A DNA stretch of 46,740 nucleotides from Chloroflexota bacterium (GCA_005889345.1 VBFR01000190.1:1-46740); one strand, 5' to 3'. Positions 24,959 through 33,687 are shown, counted from the stretch's first letter. Made by a program: numbers and translations. Notes: generated from the sequence alone by a model not told the origin.

Positions 24959-24982
24959 AGCGGCCGCCCGAAGGCGGCCGCT
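24959..24982 (-). promoter_or_regulatory. perfect 10-bp hairpin in the rpsF leader
   Basis: AGCGGCCGCC pairs with GGCGGCCGCT around CGAA on + (TTCG on the - strand transcript, an ultra-stable tetraloop). It lies about 105 nt before rpsF, within the presumed leader. It could be an attenuator or part of autoregulation; S6-S18 leader control is known in other bacteria, but the known S6-S18 binding motif was not identified here. Confidence 0.5.
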
Positions 24983-25053
24983 CGCGGAGGGAAACCGACG
25001 CTGCCTGGTTCTTGACGACCTGGCCCCTGACTAGGTGTTTGCTGGGACTTTCT

Positions 25054-25082
25054 AATTTATACCACGACTATCCGGTTATCAA
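25054..25082 (-). promoter_or_regulatory. sigma70-like promoter for rpsF operon
   Basis: On the - strand TTGATA (25082-25077) is followed after 17 bp by TAAATT (25059-25054), overlapping TATAAA. It points to rpsF and would give a leader of about 195 nt. Confidence 0.5.
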
Positions 25083-25148
25083 ACCCTCTCGTTATCATGT
25101 GCGGCTGAGCCTGAGGCGCGCGCGAAGGGACGAGTTTGAGGTGGAAAT

Positions 25149-25222
25149 TGGTCGGCGGGGGACTCGAACCCTCGACCTCTTGGATGTGAACCAAGCGCTC
25201 TAACCAGCTGAGCTAGCCGACC
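25149..25222 (-). tRNA. tRNA-Val (anticodon CAC)
   Basis: The 74-nt gene has a 7-bp acceptor stem (GGTCGGC with GCCGACC), a standard D arm (AGCTCAGCTGGTTAGAGC), an anticodon arm CTTGG-TTCACAT-CCAAG with CAC anticodon, and a T loop TTCGAGT. Discriminator A is present and CCA is not encoded, in contrast to selC. Confidence 0.95.
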
Positions 25223-25240
25223 GGTGCGGCAATTGTAAAT

Positions 25241-25624
25241 CTACCGGCGCGCGGCTTTTGCGAGTGCCCGGGTGACCGCCTCGGCGGCCTCCATCGGCAG
25301 GTACCGAATTGCCTCGTTCACCAGCTCCTCGGCCTCATCGGGCGGCAACTTCCGACGAACGACCTCGAGTTGCTGCTCAACCAGGTCACCCAGGACCTGC
25401 GACATCTCCGGCCGGCGCCGGCGTCGGAACAGCTCCTGCTGTGCGGGGTAACCGTTGCCGAACGTGACCGGGAAGCCCAGCCGCTGCAGCTCCGCCAGGT
25501 CCCGAAAAACGGTCCGGGAACTGACCTTTAGGGTCGCGGCGAGGTCGACCGCTCGGATCCCCGGGCGGGCCGTCGCCATGGAGAGGATCACCAGGAGCCG
25601 ATGCAAGCGCGCTGCCCGATTCAC
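25241..25624 (-). CDS. HTH_11-type (DeoR/YafY-like) DNA-binding regulator
   Basis: The protein from GTG 25624 (127 residues) contains a winged helix-turn-helix (NRAARLHRLLVILSMATARPGIRAVDLAATLKVSSRTVFRDLAELQRLGFPV), matching the N-terminal domain of WYL-type regulators. The usual WYL effector domain is missing. Instead there is a short C-terminal helical part (VLGDLVEQQLEVVRRKLPPDEAEELVNEAIRYL). The frame is open up to 25837, so a longer N-terminus is possible, but upstream residues look non-native. No good ribosome binding site decides the start. It adjoins the tRNA-Val gene. Confidence 0.7.
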   Translation of the reverse strand: MNRAARLHRLLVILSMATARPGIRAVDLAATLKVSSRTVFRDLAELQRLGFPVTFGNGYPAQQELFRRRRRPEMSQVLGDLVEQQLEVVRRKLPPDEAEELVNEAIRYLPMEAAEAVTRALAKAARR

Positions 25625-25796
25625 GTTGCTGACCGTAGCACTGCCTTCAAGGGTCTGCAATTCGACGACCCTGCCTGCAAATCGGCTGGCCAAGGAGACG
25701 TTTCTATTCACGATGGAACGGGTACAAGCTAGGCGCGAGGTGGCCCGTTTGAGCGTGTCCGCCTGAGTTCGATCCAGTGGTAAGGTGAAACATTCC

Positions 25797-26108
25797 ATGG
25801 CCAAAGAGACCAAAGACGGTAAGGCGAAAGTGGGCAAGGAACCTCAGGCCGAGGTCCTCTCGGAGGTCGCCACCGAAAACGGGGCGAGCGGCGCCACCAA
25901 GGCGCGCACCGCGATCGATGACGTGATCGCCGCCATCGAGGCCGCCCGCGACAAGGTCATGGCCGACGAGGTTAAGGCCCTCACCAAGCTCGGCATCCCA
26001 CGTGCCATGGCGTACCAGATGGTCGCGGCCCGTTTCCACCAGAACGTCGTCACCGACGGCGAGGGCGGCGGGCCCGAGTTCGAAAACAGTCACTGGAACG
26101 ATCGGTAA
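25797..26108 (+). CDS. hypothetical protein, 103 aa
   Basis: Starts MAKETKDGKAKVGKEPQAEV and is Lys/Glu/Ala-rich in its first third. A helical core follows (AIDDVIAAIEAARDKVMADEVKALTKLGIPRAMAYQMVAARFHQNVVTD). No family recognised. AAGGTGA precedes the ATG at a slightly long distance. Its 3' end overlaps the moeA frame by about 107 nt, so translational coupling is likely. Confidence 0.6.
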   Translation: MAKETKDGKAKVGKEPQAEVLSEVATENGASGATKARTAIDDVIAAIEAARDKVMADEVKALTKLGIPRAMAYQMVAARFHQNVVTDGEGGGPEFENSHWNDR

Positions 26109-27336
26109 CCCGCAGAAGCCTCCCCTCCTGACGGTCGCCCAGGCGCGCGACCGGATCCTTTCCCGCATCACGGTCCTCGACGCCCAGGACACCCCACTGG
26201 TGGAAGCCCGCGGGCGCGTGCTCGCCGACGACGTCGCCTCGGACCGCGACGTCCCCCCATTCACAAATTCGGCCATGGATGGCTACGCCGTTCGGGCGGT
26301 GGACACGCGCGCCGCATCGGACGCGAAGCCCGTCCTCCTGGAAGTGCTCGGCGAGATTCGCGCCGGCGTCGCACCGCCCACCTCGGTCCGCCCCGCCACC
26401 GCGCTGCGGATCATGACCGGCGCCGTAATGCCGGAGGGTGCGGACGCCGTTGTCCGCGTCGAGGACACCACCGAGCGCGACGGCCGCGTTGAAATCCGCG
26501 CCGCGATCGAACCCGACACCAGCGTGCGTCACGCCGGCAGCGATATCCGCCGCGGCGACACCGTTGCCAGACGAGGCCGGATCGTCACCCCGGGTCTGAT
26601 CGGCGTCCTGGCATCGACCGGGCGCACCACCGTCCGAACCGTCCGGCGTCCGCGCGTCACGGTGCTGACGACCGGCGATGAGTTGCGAGACGCCGGGGAG
26701 TCGCTCGGGCCCGGGCAGATCACGAACACCAATCGCTATACGCTGCGTGCGGCCATCGAGGAGGCGGGTGCCGAGGTCGTCGATGCCGGCGTGGCGCGCG
26801 ACGTCCGGGACGAACTCGCGGCCCGGCTCCAGCAAGCGGCGCAAACCGACCTGATCGTGAGCACGGGCGGCGTCTCGATGGGCGCCTACGACCTGGTTCG
26901 CGCGCTCCTCGAAGAGCAAGGCGCTGTCGACTTCTGGCAGGTGGCGCTCCGGCCGGGGAAGCCACTCATGGTCGGAAGGGTCGAGGGCCGGCCACTCATC
27001 GGATTACCCGGCAACCCCGTCTCGTCGCTCGTGGGCGTCGAGCTGTTCGTCCGGCCCGCGATTCTGAAGATGCAGGGCCGGACCGACCTCGAGCGGCCGC
27101 GACTGCCGGCCATCACCGACGACGCCTTGCAGAACCCCCCTCACCTCGAGCAGTACTTCCGCGGCATCGCGCGGCGCGATGGCGACCGGATCCGGGTCCG
27201 GCTGACCGGCGACCAGGGATCACATGTGCTTCGCTCGATGTCGGATGCCAATTGCCTCGTCGTCGTGCCCCAGGGCACGAGTGACGTCGGCGCCGGCGAG
27301 CCAGTCCAGATCATCCCGCTCGCACCGATCGACTAA
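26002..27336 (+). CDS. moeA: molybdopterin molybdenumtransferase
   Basis: The MoeA core begins near 26125 (LLTVAQARDRILSRI). It includes PPFTNSAMDGYAVRA, RIMTGAVMPEGADAVVRVEDT, VLTTGDELRDAGESLGPGQITNTNRYTL, STGGVSMGAYDLV, ALRPGKPLMVGRV and GLPGNPVSSLVG. It inserts molybdate into adenylylated molybdopterin, which would serve the molybdoenzyme at 6378-6992. The only standard in-frame start is ATG 26002, giving about 42 extra residues overlapping the upstream gene. The true start may be a non-standard codon (CTG or ATC) nearer 26110. Confidence 0.92.
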   Translation: MPWRTRWSRPVSTRTSSPTARAAGPSSKTVTGTIGNPQKPPLLTVAQARDRILSRITVLDAQDTPLVEARGRVLADDVASDRDVPPFTNSAMDGYAVRAVDTRAASDAKPVLLEVLGEIRAGVAPPTSVRPATALRIMTGAVMPEGADAVVRVEDTTERDGRVEIRAAIEPDTSVRHAGSDIRRGDTVARRGRIVTPGLIGVLASTGRTTVRTVRRPRVTVLTTGDELRDAGESLGPGQITNTNRYTLRAAIEEAGAEVVDAGVARDVRDELAARLQQAAQTDLIVSTGGVSMGAYDLVRALLEEQGAVDFWQVALRPGKPLMVGRVEGRPLIGLPGNPVSSLVGVELFVRPAILKMQGRTDLERPRLPAITDDALQNPPHLEQYFRGIARRDGDRIRVRLTGDQGSHVLRSMSDANCLVVVPQGTSDVGAGEPVQIIPLAPID

Positions 27337-27377
27337 GCTCGCCCTTCGCTTTACACTCTCTTCTGAAGGGAGAAGCG

Positions 27378-29471
27378 ATGGCCAGAGTCGACCCGGAGAG
27401 GATCCGCAACGTCGCGCTGCTCGGGCACAGCCACGATGGCAAGACGAGCCTGGCCGAGGCGATGCTGTACGCGGGCGGGGCTGTCGACCGTCTGGGTCGA
27501 CCCGACGCGGGGAACACGACTTTCGACTTCGAGCCGGAAGAGATCAAGCGCAAGATCTCGATTGGCACCGCCATCGCGCATGTGACCTGGCACGACCACA
27601 AGATCAACCTGCTCGACACACCCGGCTTCCAGGACTTCGCCGGTGATGTCTACGGTGCGCTGCGCGCGGCCGAGAGCGCGCTGCTGGTAGTGGGGGCGGG
27701 CACCGGCGTGGTAGTGGGCACCGAGCTCGCCTGGCAGCAGCTCCGCAGCCGCGAGCTGCCGACCCTGATCGTCGTCAACAAGATGGACAAAGAGAACGCC
27801 GATTACTGGAAGGTGGTCGACGGCTTCAAGGAGTTTTCTCCGCGCCCGGTTTCCATCCAGGCCCCCATCGGGCACGAATCCGGCTTCAAGGGCGTGGTCG
27901 ACCTGCTCACCCGCAAGGCCTACGAATTCGATGCGCAGGGGCGGGCCAAAGAGGTCCCGGTCCCCAGCGAGCTGGCCGCCGAGGTCGAGTCGCGACGATC
28001 GCCGCTGGTGGAGGCGGCCGCCGAAACAGACGACACCTTGCTGGAGAAATACCTCGAGAGTGGCGAGCTGAGCGATGCCGAAGTCACGGGCGCCCTCGCC
28101 AAGGGCGTGGCCGCGGGAGCGATCGTCCCGGTCCTCTGCAGCGCCGCGGGCAAATCGATCGGCATCGGCAGCCTGCTGGATGCAATCGTGGCGCTCCTCC
28201 CGTCGCCCAGGCAGGCTCCGCCGGTGACGGCCGTGAATCCGCGTACCGACCAATCCGAGACCTTGACGCGCGAGCCGGCCGGCCCTCTGGGCGCCATCGT
28301 CTTCAAGACCACCGCCGACCCCTTCGTCGGCCGCATCAGTTATGTCAAGGTCGTGTCGGGCGTCCTGACGTCGAGCACGCCGCTGCTGAACGCGGCCAAG
28401 GACCAGCCGGAACGAGCCGGCACGATCGGCTACCCCAAAGGCAAGACGCTCGAGCCGGCGACCGAGGTGGTGGCCGGCGACATCGCGGGCATCAGCAAGC
28501 TGACGGTCACGGCGACCGGCGACACGCTCGCCAGCCGTGATCATCCCCTGCGGCTCCCGCCGATCGAGTATCCAGAGCTGACCTACAGCGCCGCCGTCGG
28601 CGCCAAGAACAAAGCCGACGAGGAAAAGGTGAACGCCGCGCTGGTCAAGCTGGTCGACGAAGATCCGACCCTGACGCTGGAGCACGAGCCCATCACGAAG
28701 GAGACGATCGTCCACGGCCTGGGCGATATCCATCTCGATGTCGTGCTCGAGAAAATGAAGCGCAAGTACGGCGTCGAGGGCACCCTGGCGGTGCCGCGCG
28801 TGCCCTACCAGGAAACGATCACCAGCAGCGCCAAGGCGGAGAAGAAATACAAGAAGCAGTCCGGCGGCGCCGGCCTCTACGGCCACTGCGTGATCGACAT
28901 CGCCCCGGTCCCGCGCGGCACCGGGTTCGTCTGGGAAGACAAGATCTTCGGGGGCTCGATCCCACAGAACTTCCGACCATCGGTCGAGAGGGGCGTACGG
29001 GAAACGATGGAGCAAGGGGTACTGACCGGCAACCCGCTGGTGGACATCAAGGTCCGTTTGCTGGATGGGTCTACGCACCAGGTCGACGGCAAGGACATCG
29101 CCTTCAAGCTGGCGGGCGCGATGGCGATGCGCCAGGCGGTCATGGATGCCAAGCCCGTGCTGCTGGAGCCGATCATGGAGGTCGAGGTGCTCGTCCCCGA
29201 GCGCAACATGGGCGACATCATCAGCGACCTCAACGGCAAGCGCGGCAAGATCGCCGGCATGGAACCCACGGGCGACCACATAGAAAAGGTGAAGGCGCAG
29301 GTCCCCCTCTCGTCCATGTACCGCTTCCCCATCGACCTTCGATCGATAACCCAGGGCCGGGGGAAGTACACGATGAAGTTCTCGCACTACGAAGAGGTCC
29401 CCGCCCACGCGGCCCAGCCGGTGATCGCCGCGTATCAGAAATCGAAGGGCGGCGAGGACGAGGAAGAGTAA
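27378..29471 (+). CDS. elongation factor G-like GTPase (EF-G paralogue)
   Basis: The 697-residue protein has the EF-G architecture: G domain, EF-Tu-like domain 2, domains III-IV (QSGGAGLYGHCVIDIAPV) and a C-terminal EFG_C domain. The G1 loop reads GHSHDGKTSL instead of the canonical AHIDAGKTT, while DTPGFQDF (G3) and NKMD (G4) are intact. This marks the divergent FusA2/EF-G-like clade rather than the main translocase, which normally lies in the str operon. Its role may be in ribosome rescue or recycling. GAAGGGAGAAG precedes the ATG. Confidence 0.9.
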   Translation: MARVDPERIRNVALLGHSHDGKTSLAEAMLYAGGAVDRLGRPDAGNTTFDFEPEEIKRKISIGTAIAHVTWHDHKINLLDTPGFQDFAGDVYGALRAAESALLVVGAGTGVVVGTELAWQQLRSRELPTLIVVNKMDKENADYWKVVDGFKEFSPRPVSIQAPIGHESGFKGVVDLLTRKAYEFDAQGRAKEVPVPSELAAEVESRRSPLVEAAAETDDTLLEKYLESGELSDAEVTGALAKGVAAGAIVPVLCSAAGKSIGIGSLLDAIVALLPSPRQAPPVTAVNPRTDQSETLTREPAGPLGAIVFKTTADPFVGRISYVKVVSGVLTSSTPLLNAAKDQPERAGTIGYPKGKTLEPATEVVAGDIAGISKLTVTATGDTLASRDHPLRLPPIEYPELTYSAAVGAKNKADEEKVNAALVKLVDEDPTLTLEHEPITKETIVHGLGDIHLDVVLEKMKRKYGVEGTLAVPRVPYQETITSSAKAEKKYKKQSGGAGLYGHCVIDIAPVPRGTGFVWEDKIFGGSIPQNFRPSVERGVRETMEQGVLTGNPLVDIKVRLLDGSTHQVDGKDIAFKLAGAMAMRQAVMDAKPVLLEPIMEVEVLVPERNMGDIISDLNGKRGKIAGMEPTGDHIEKVKAQVPLSSMYRFPIDLRSITQGRGKYTMKFSHYEEVPAHAAQPVIAAYQKSKGGEDEEE

Positions 29472-29472
29472 G

Positions 29473-30018
29473 TCAGCGCTGGCTCGGCGCCGCCCAGAGC
29501 GGCACCCCCGCCCAGGCTAGCCCCAGAAGCGTCTTCGCGTCCAGGAGCTCCCCGCTCGAGCGCAGCACTTGCAGGTCGTGCGCGTCGAAGGGATTGACCT
29601 TGAAGGACTCGTCGAGCTCCGGATGCGAGTCGGTCGGCGAGAGGTCTTCGGCGAGGAAGAACGTCATTCGCTCGTCGCAATAGCCCGGCATCAGGTAGGC
29701 AGTGCCGAGCATCGTCCATCGCTGCGCCTTGAAGCCGGCTTCCTCCGCCAGCTCCCGGCGTGCCGCCGCCGGAATCTCCTCCCCCGGCTTGTCGAGCGTC
29801 CCGGCCGGGATCTCCCACAACTCGCGGCCGGCCACGTAGCGGAACTGGCGAACCAGGACGATGCGACCACTGGCGTCACGCGGGATGATGCCGACCGAAC
29901 CGGGGTGCCGGACGATCTCCCGTGCGGTCAGCTGGCCGCTTCCGAGTCGAACTCGGTCCCGGTACACCTGGAAGAGCTTGCCGCCATAGACTTCTTGGCT
30001 CTCGACCAATTCCTCCAT
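29473..30018 (-). CDS. NUDIX hydrolase, ADP-ribose pyrophosphatase-like
   Basis: The 181-residue enzyme contains a complete Nudix box (GTLDKPGEEIPAAARRELAEEAGF). Upstream residues IVRHPGSVGIIP and VLVRQFRYVAGRELWEIPAG are typical of ADP-ribose pyrophosphatases, which hydrolyse ADP-ribose to AMP and ribose phosphate in the cytoplasm. The start MEELVESQEVYGGKLF fits family length. It converges on the EF-G gene with one base between stops. A macro-domain gene further on (31856) may act on related ADP-ribose compounds. Confidence 0.92.
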   Translation of the reverse strand: MEELVESQEVYGGKLFQVYRDRVRLGSGQLTAREIVRHPGSVGIIPRDASGRIVLVRQFRYVAGRELWEIPAGTLDKPGEEIPAAARRELAEEAGFKAQRWTMLGTAYLMPGYCDERMTFFLAEDLSPTDSHPELDESFKVNPFDAHDLQVLRSSGELLDAKTLLGLAWAGVPLWAAPSQR

Positions 30019-30045
30019 ACCGGGATTATCATGGCTGCTTAGGTC

Positions 30046-30393
30046 ATGATCGAGCGCACAGTTCTCGAGATCGCGCAGCACCGCTTCTGGGCATGGCAGC
30101 GCCGCCACCGGCCGACACCGCGCAGCCAGCTACGCGAAACCGATCAACTGCTGGGTGCGATCGAAGAATGCCGCGTCCACGAGCTGAAGTTGATCCCGAC
30201 CGATATCTGGCGTCGCATCGTCCACCTGCTGGGTCAGCTGGACGGCGGCTACACCGAAAAGCTTGGTATCGACCGGTCGCTCGACGGCACGGCGGAGGTC
30301 TTGTTCGAGGCTCAGGAAGCTCTCATGGTCGCGGCGCAAAGCCGCTGGCGTGGCCGGCCGGGCAACATCGTCCCCCTGTTCCGTCGACCCTAA
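30046..30393 (+). CDS. hypothetical protein, 115 aa
   Basis: Starts MIERTVLEIAQHRFWAWQRRHRPTP. It is helical and rich in Arg, Glu and Leu, with no Cys and no membrane segment; the end LFEAQEALMVAAQSRWRGRPGNIVPLFRRP suggests a flexible tail. Family not recognised. It is divergent from the NUDIX gene, with 27 bp between starts. Confidence 0.6.
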   Translation: MIERTVLEIAQHRFWAWQRRHRPTPRSQLRETDQLLGAIEECRVHELKLIPTDIWRRIVHLLGQLDGGYTEKLGIDRSLDGTAEVLFEAQEALMVAAQSRWRGRPGNIVPLFRRP

Positions 30394-30411
30394 CTGCCTA
30401 CGAACATACGT

Positions 30412-30440
30412 TTGCTTTTCGTCGCGGTTTGTGCTAGCCT
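30412..30440 (+). promoter_or_regulatory. probable leaderless promoter
   Basis: TTGCTT and TAGCCT are 17 bp apart, with an extended TGTGC before the second box. The -10 box ends only 6 nt before ATG 30447, so transcription would begin at the start codon. Confidence 0.5.
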
Positions 30441-30446
30441 CGTCCC

Positions 30447-30908
30447 ATGGGCGAGATGGCGACACTGGTCCAAGGCACGCCTGGAAGCCGGCCGGTAACC
30501 GATGTGACGACCGTTCCGCTGCTGCGGCGCGTGGTCGAGAGTCTCGCGACCATGCGTCCGGGACGCTATACCGTCTACCTCGGCCGGCCAGACCCCGCCG
30601 CGGTCCGCGCCGAATGGGACCAGGAAGTTGCGCTCCTTCGCAGCGCGCGACGTGCTGTCGTGACCACGCCGGACACGACGCCGCTTCCTCAGGAGGCCGA
30701 CCGTCGCGACCCAGGCCTCGGCTGGCTGGCGCGCATCTGGTTTAGCGCGGTCATGGGTGACGACACGGCGATGGCCGTCATCTGCCGGCCCGACGCCGAA
30801 CACCCCGAGGAAGCGTGGCTGCTCACCGACCCGACTGCGGTGCGCCGCTTCGTCGCCGCCGTCGAGGGTGAGTTGGCGCGGCCGGACCCGCAGCTGCTCG
30901 CGGTATAA
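30447..30908 (+). CDS. hypothetical protein, 153 aa
   Basis: A 153-residue protein starting MGEMATLVQGTPGSRPVTDV. It has an alpha/beta look (PGRYTVYLGRPDPAAVRAEWDQEVALLRSARRAVVTTPD ... DDTAMAVICRPDAEHPEEAWLLTDPTAVRRFVAAVEGEL). No domain recognised. There is no ribosome binding site, but a promoter placed for leaderless expression lies just upstream. It may be co-transcribed with the PfkB kinase 24 bp downstream. Confidence 0.6.
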   Translation: MGEMATLVQGTPGSRPVTDVTTVPLLRRVVESLATMRPGRYTVYLGRPDPAAVRAEWDQEVALLRSARRAVVTTPDTTPLPQEADRRDPGLGWLARIWFSAVMGDDTAMAVICRPDAEHPEEAWLLTDPTAVRRFVAAVEGELARPDPQLLAV

Positions 30909-30932
30909 AGCCCTCCGTACAATTGGGACCTC

Positions 30933-31859
30933 GTGACGCCCCCTCATCAACCGTGGCCGTTGCTGGTCGCGGGCACCATCACGCGCGACGACGTGCGCAC
31001 ACCCATGGGTGCCAACACGGATGGCCTGGGCGGGTCGGCTACCTACTTCACGCTGGCGGCGCGCCTCTTCGCGCCGGTGTCCGTCGTCGGCACCGCAGGC
31101 CCGGACTTCATGCACGCCTTCCATGCCGCCATGAAGGGCACCGGAGCAGACCTGCGTAGCACGGTGACCTCCGACCTTCCGACCTACCGCTGGTTCGCCG
31201 AGCACGATTACGAGACCGGCACCACTCGCAATGAGCGCTCCGATCAAGGCGCCTACCGTGGCTTTACACCGGTCCTCACCGCCGACCAGCGCAAGGCCCG
31301 TATCGTGTTCCTCGGCAGCATGGAGCCGCGCCATCAAATGCGTGTGCTCGAGCAGCTCGATGCTCCCTGGCTGGTTGCCGGCGACACGATGAAGCTCTAC
31401 ATTCGCGAGCAGCCCGAGGCGCTGGAACCGGTGCTGCAGCGGCTCGACTACCTCTTCCTCAACGCCTCCGAGGCGATGGCGCTCGCGAAGGTCGCAACGA
31501 TCGAGGAAGCGTCGGAACAATTGCGCCATCGCTTCACCTTGCGCGGCCTCGTCATCAAGGAGGGGCCGAAAGGCGCGACGCTCTACCGCCACGGCGACGA
31601 CATCCACCTTCCTGCCCTGCCGGTCGATCCGCCGATCGACCCAACCGGCGCCGGCGACGCGGTTGCCGCCGGATTCCTCGGGTGCCTCGCCGAGCAGCAG
31701 GTGGAGACCGACGACTCGGTGCGCCTGGCCCTTGGCTACGCCATGGTGATGGCGTCCTTCACCATCCAGCACTTCAGCGTGCGCGGACTGCAGCCCATCA
31801 CCCGTTCGGACGTCGAGACCCGCATGGCGTCGATGGCCTGGCTTCCCTCGATGACATGA
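30933..31859 (+). CDS. PfkB family carbohydrate kinase
   Basis: The 308-residue protein, from GTG 30933, has the ribokinase fold. It shows GGSATYFTLAARLF near the N-terminus, VVGTAGPDFMHAF, LNASEAMAL, IKEGPKGATLY, and the anion-hole/catalytic motif DPTGAGDAVAAGFLG. It phosphorylates a sugar or nucleoside with ATP; the substrate is unknown. The stop overlaps the macro-domain start (ATGA), suggesting a shared role, perhaps in ribose or ADP-ribose salvage. Confidence 0.9.
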   Translation: MTPPHQPWPLLVAGTITRDDVRTPMGANTDGLGGSATYFTLAARLFAPVSVVGTAGPDFMHAFHAAMKGTGADLRSTVTSDLPTYRWFAEHDYETGTTRNERSDQGAYRGFTPVLTADQRKARIVFLGSMEPRHQMRVLEQLDAPWLVAGDTMKLYIREQPEALEPVLQRLDYLFLNASEAMALAKVATIEEASEQLRHRFTLRGLVIKEGPKGATLYRHGDDIHLPALPVDPPIDPTGAGDAVAAGFLGCLAEQQVETDDSVRLALGYAMVMASFTIQHFSVRGLQPITRSDVETRMASMAWLPSMT

Positions 31860-32440
31860 GCTGGCCGACCGGGAGCCTCACGGTCGAGGTCTTGCAGGGC
31901 GACCTGACGCAGCAAGATGTCGACGCCATCGTCAACGCGGCGAACAACGACCTGGAGTTAGGAGGCGGCGTCGCGGGCGCGATCGCGCGCGCTGGTGGGC
32001 CGCAGATCCAGGCTGAGTGCCGCACGATCGGCCCGATCGAGGTCGGTGATGCCGCCATCACCGGCGGGGGTGCTCTGCAGGCTCGCTACGTCATCCATGC
32101 CGCGAGCATGCGATTGGGCGGACGCACCAGCGCCGAGAGTCTGCGCGGCTCGACACGCCGCAGCCTCGAGATCGCGAACGAGCGCGGTCTGCGGTCGATC
32201 GCGTTCCCCGCTGTCGGCACCGGGATCGCGCATTTCCCGATGGACGAGTGCGCCCGGATCATGCTCGAGGAGGTGGTGGCCCACAGCAGGAATCCTTCGA
32301 GCATCCGCGAGGTTCGCTTCGTCCTCTTCGGTGCGGATGCCGACGCGGCGTTCCGGGCTGAAGCAGACCGCCAGTTAGCGGCCACCGAACAATCCGGGAA
32401 CGAAGATCGAGGCGAGGAACGCCAGCGTCACGGTTGTTAG
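31856..32440 (+). CDS. macro domain protein (ADP-ribose binding/hydrolysing)
   Basis: The 194-residue product contains a macro domain: VEVLQGDLTQQDVDAIVNAANNDLELGGGVAGAIARAGG, then YVIHAASM and SIAFPAVGTGIAHFPMDECARIM. The NAAN and GGGVAGAI motifs bind ADP-ribose and permit de-ADP-ribosylation or O-acetyl-ADP-ribose hydrolysis. The last 66 bp overlap the convergent transporter gene. The Arg/Glu-rich tail lies in this overlap and may be non-essential. Confidence 0.92.
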   Translation: MSWPTGSLTVEVLQGDLTQQDVDAIVNAANNDLELGGGVAGAIARAGGPQIQAECRTIGPIEVGDAAITGGGALQARYVIHAASMRLGGRTSAESLRGSTRRSLEIANERGLRSIAFPAVGTGIAHFPMDECARIMLEEVVAHSRNPSSIREVRFVLFGADADAAFRAEADRQLAATEQSGNEDRGEERQRHGC

Positions 32441-33682
32441 GAACACCATCACCGCCCCGCTGAAGACGTTGAAGAGCGGCGAATTCGCGTAGCGGCCCAT
32501 GATCCGCTTGTCGTTGGCCAGCAGGATGAGCAGCGGCAACAGGAGGGGCAGGAGCATCCCGTTGATGATGTTTGGGAGGTTGGTGATCAAGACCAGGGGA
32601 GCGCCCGGGAACATGGCGATGCCCGCCCCAATCACGATCGTGGCCGTGTAAATCGTGAGGAATGCCGGCGCCTCGCGGAAGGACTTGTCGATGCCACGTT
32701 CGAGCCCAAAGGCCTCGGTGATCGCGTAGGTGGTGGAGAGGGGCAACACCGACGCGGCCATCAGCGAGGCGTTCAACAGCCCGATCGCAAAGAGCTGTTC
32801 CGCATACTGGCCGGCCAGGGGCTTGAGCGCCAGGGCAATCTTCGAGAACGCGGAGGGGTCTGAAGGGTTCACGGTGACATGGGCCGCGTAGATCGTGGCT
32901 CCGGTGGCGACGATGATGAAGAAGGCCACGACGTTCAGCATCAGGATGCCGGCGACGGTGTCAATCCGCTCGTACTTGAGATCATCTGGATGCAGCCCTT
33001 TGTCGGCGACATTGGACTGCTGAAAAAACGCCATCCATGGTGTGATCGTGGTTCCGACGATCGTGATGAAGATGAGGATGAAGGACGGCGTGAAGTGGAA
33101 GGTCGGGACCACCGTGTGGTGAATCACATCGCCCCATTTGGGGTGAGCGAGGAACGCCGACACGATGTAGCCGAGGTAGACCAGGGTGAGGAGTAGCAGG
33201 ACGCGCTCGACGACGCGAAAGGATCCCCGCAGAACCAGGAACCAAACCAGCACGGCCGCGACCGGGATCGCGGCGTAGCGAGCGACGTCGCCGAACAAGA
33301 GCTGGGCCGCCCCACCGACGCCGGCGAATTCCGCGACGGTCGTGGCCGCGTTGGCGAAGAAGAGGAAGATCATCACCCAGAGCGTCGGCGCGATGCCAAA
33401 GCGCTCACGAATCAGGTCCGACAACCCCTTGCCGGTGACGGTGCCCATGCGGGCGACCATCGACTGGATCGCGACCAGGCAGATGGCGGTGATGATCAAC
33501 AACCAGAGGAGCTCGTAGCCGAACTGCGAGCCGGCCAGGGCGTAGCCCGTGATCCCGGTTGCATCGTTGTCGACATTGCCGGTGATGATGCCTGGGCCGA
33601 CCACCGCCAGCAGCATCACGAGCCGCGCTCGCCGGCTGCGGAGGAGACCGAACGGCCGGGCCAGCGCGCTCGGCGGGCCCAA
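32375..33682 (-). CDS. NRAMP-related metal transporter with atypical TM1 and TM6 motifs
   Basis: The 435-residue protein has 11 predicted transmembrane helices and aligns with NRAMP (GPGIITGN...GSQFGYELLWLLI, TVAEFAGVGGAAQLLF). The canonical TM1 metal motif DPGN is replaced by DNDATG and the TM6 MPH by TPW (VGTTITPWMAFF). These two sites coordinate Mn/Fe in classical NRAMP, so the substrate is probably different; NRAMP-related Mg importers show comparable loss. The gene starts 6 nt after a PRC/MgtE_N/CBS gene, hinting at magnesium. Confidence 0.88.
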   Translation of the reverse strand: MGPPSALARPFGLLRSRRARLVMLLAVVGPGIITGNVDNDATGITGYALAGSQFGYELLWLLIITAICLVAIQSMVARMGTVTGKGLSDLIRERFGIAPTLWVMIFLFFANAATTVAEFAGVGGAAQLLFGDVARYAAIPVAAVLVWFLVLRGSFRVVERVLLLLTLVYLGYIVSAFLAHPKWGDVIHHTVVPTFHFTPSFILIFITIVGTTITPWMAFFQQSNVADKGLHPDDLKYERIDTVAGILMLNVVAFFIIVATGATIYAAHVTVNPSDPSAFSKIALALKPLAGQYAEQLFAIGLLNASLMAASVLPLSTTYAITEAFGLERGIDKSFREAPAFLTIYTATIVIGAGIAMFPGAPLVLITNLPNIINGMLLPLLLPLLILLANDKRIMGRYANSPLFNVFSGAVMVFLTTVTLAFLASIFVPGLFGGR

Positions 33683-33687
33683 AACGG

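Noticed and set aside
27351-29408. A 685-codon open frame antisense to the EF-G-like gene
   Set aside because: It mirrors codon-position GC bias of a high-GC gene, has low-complexity His/Arg/Gly composition and no domain. EF-G on the + strand is certain.
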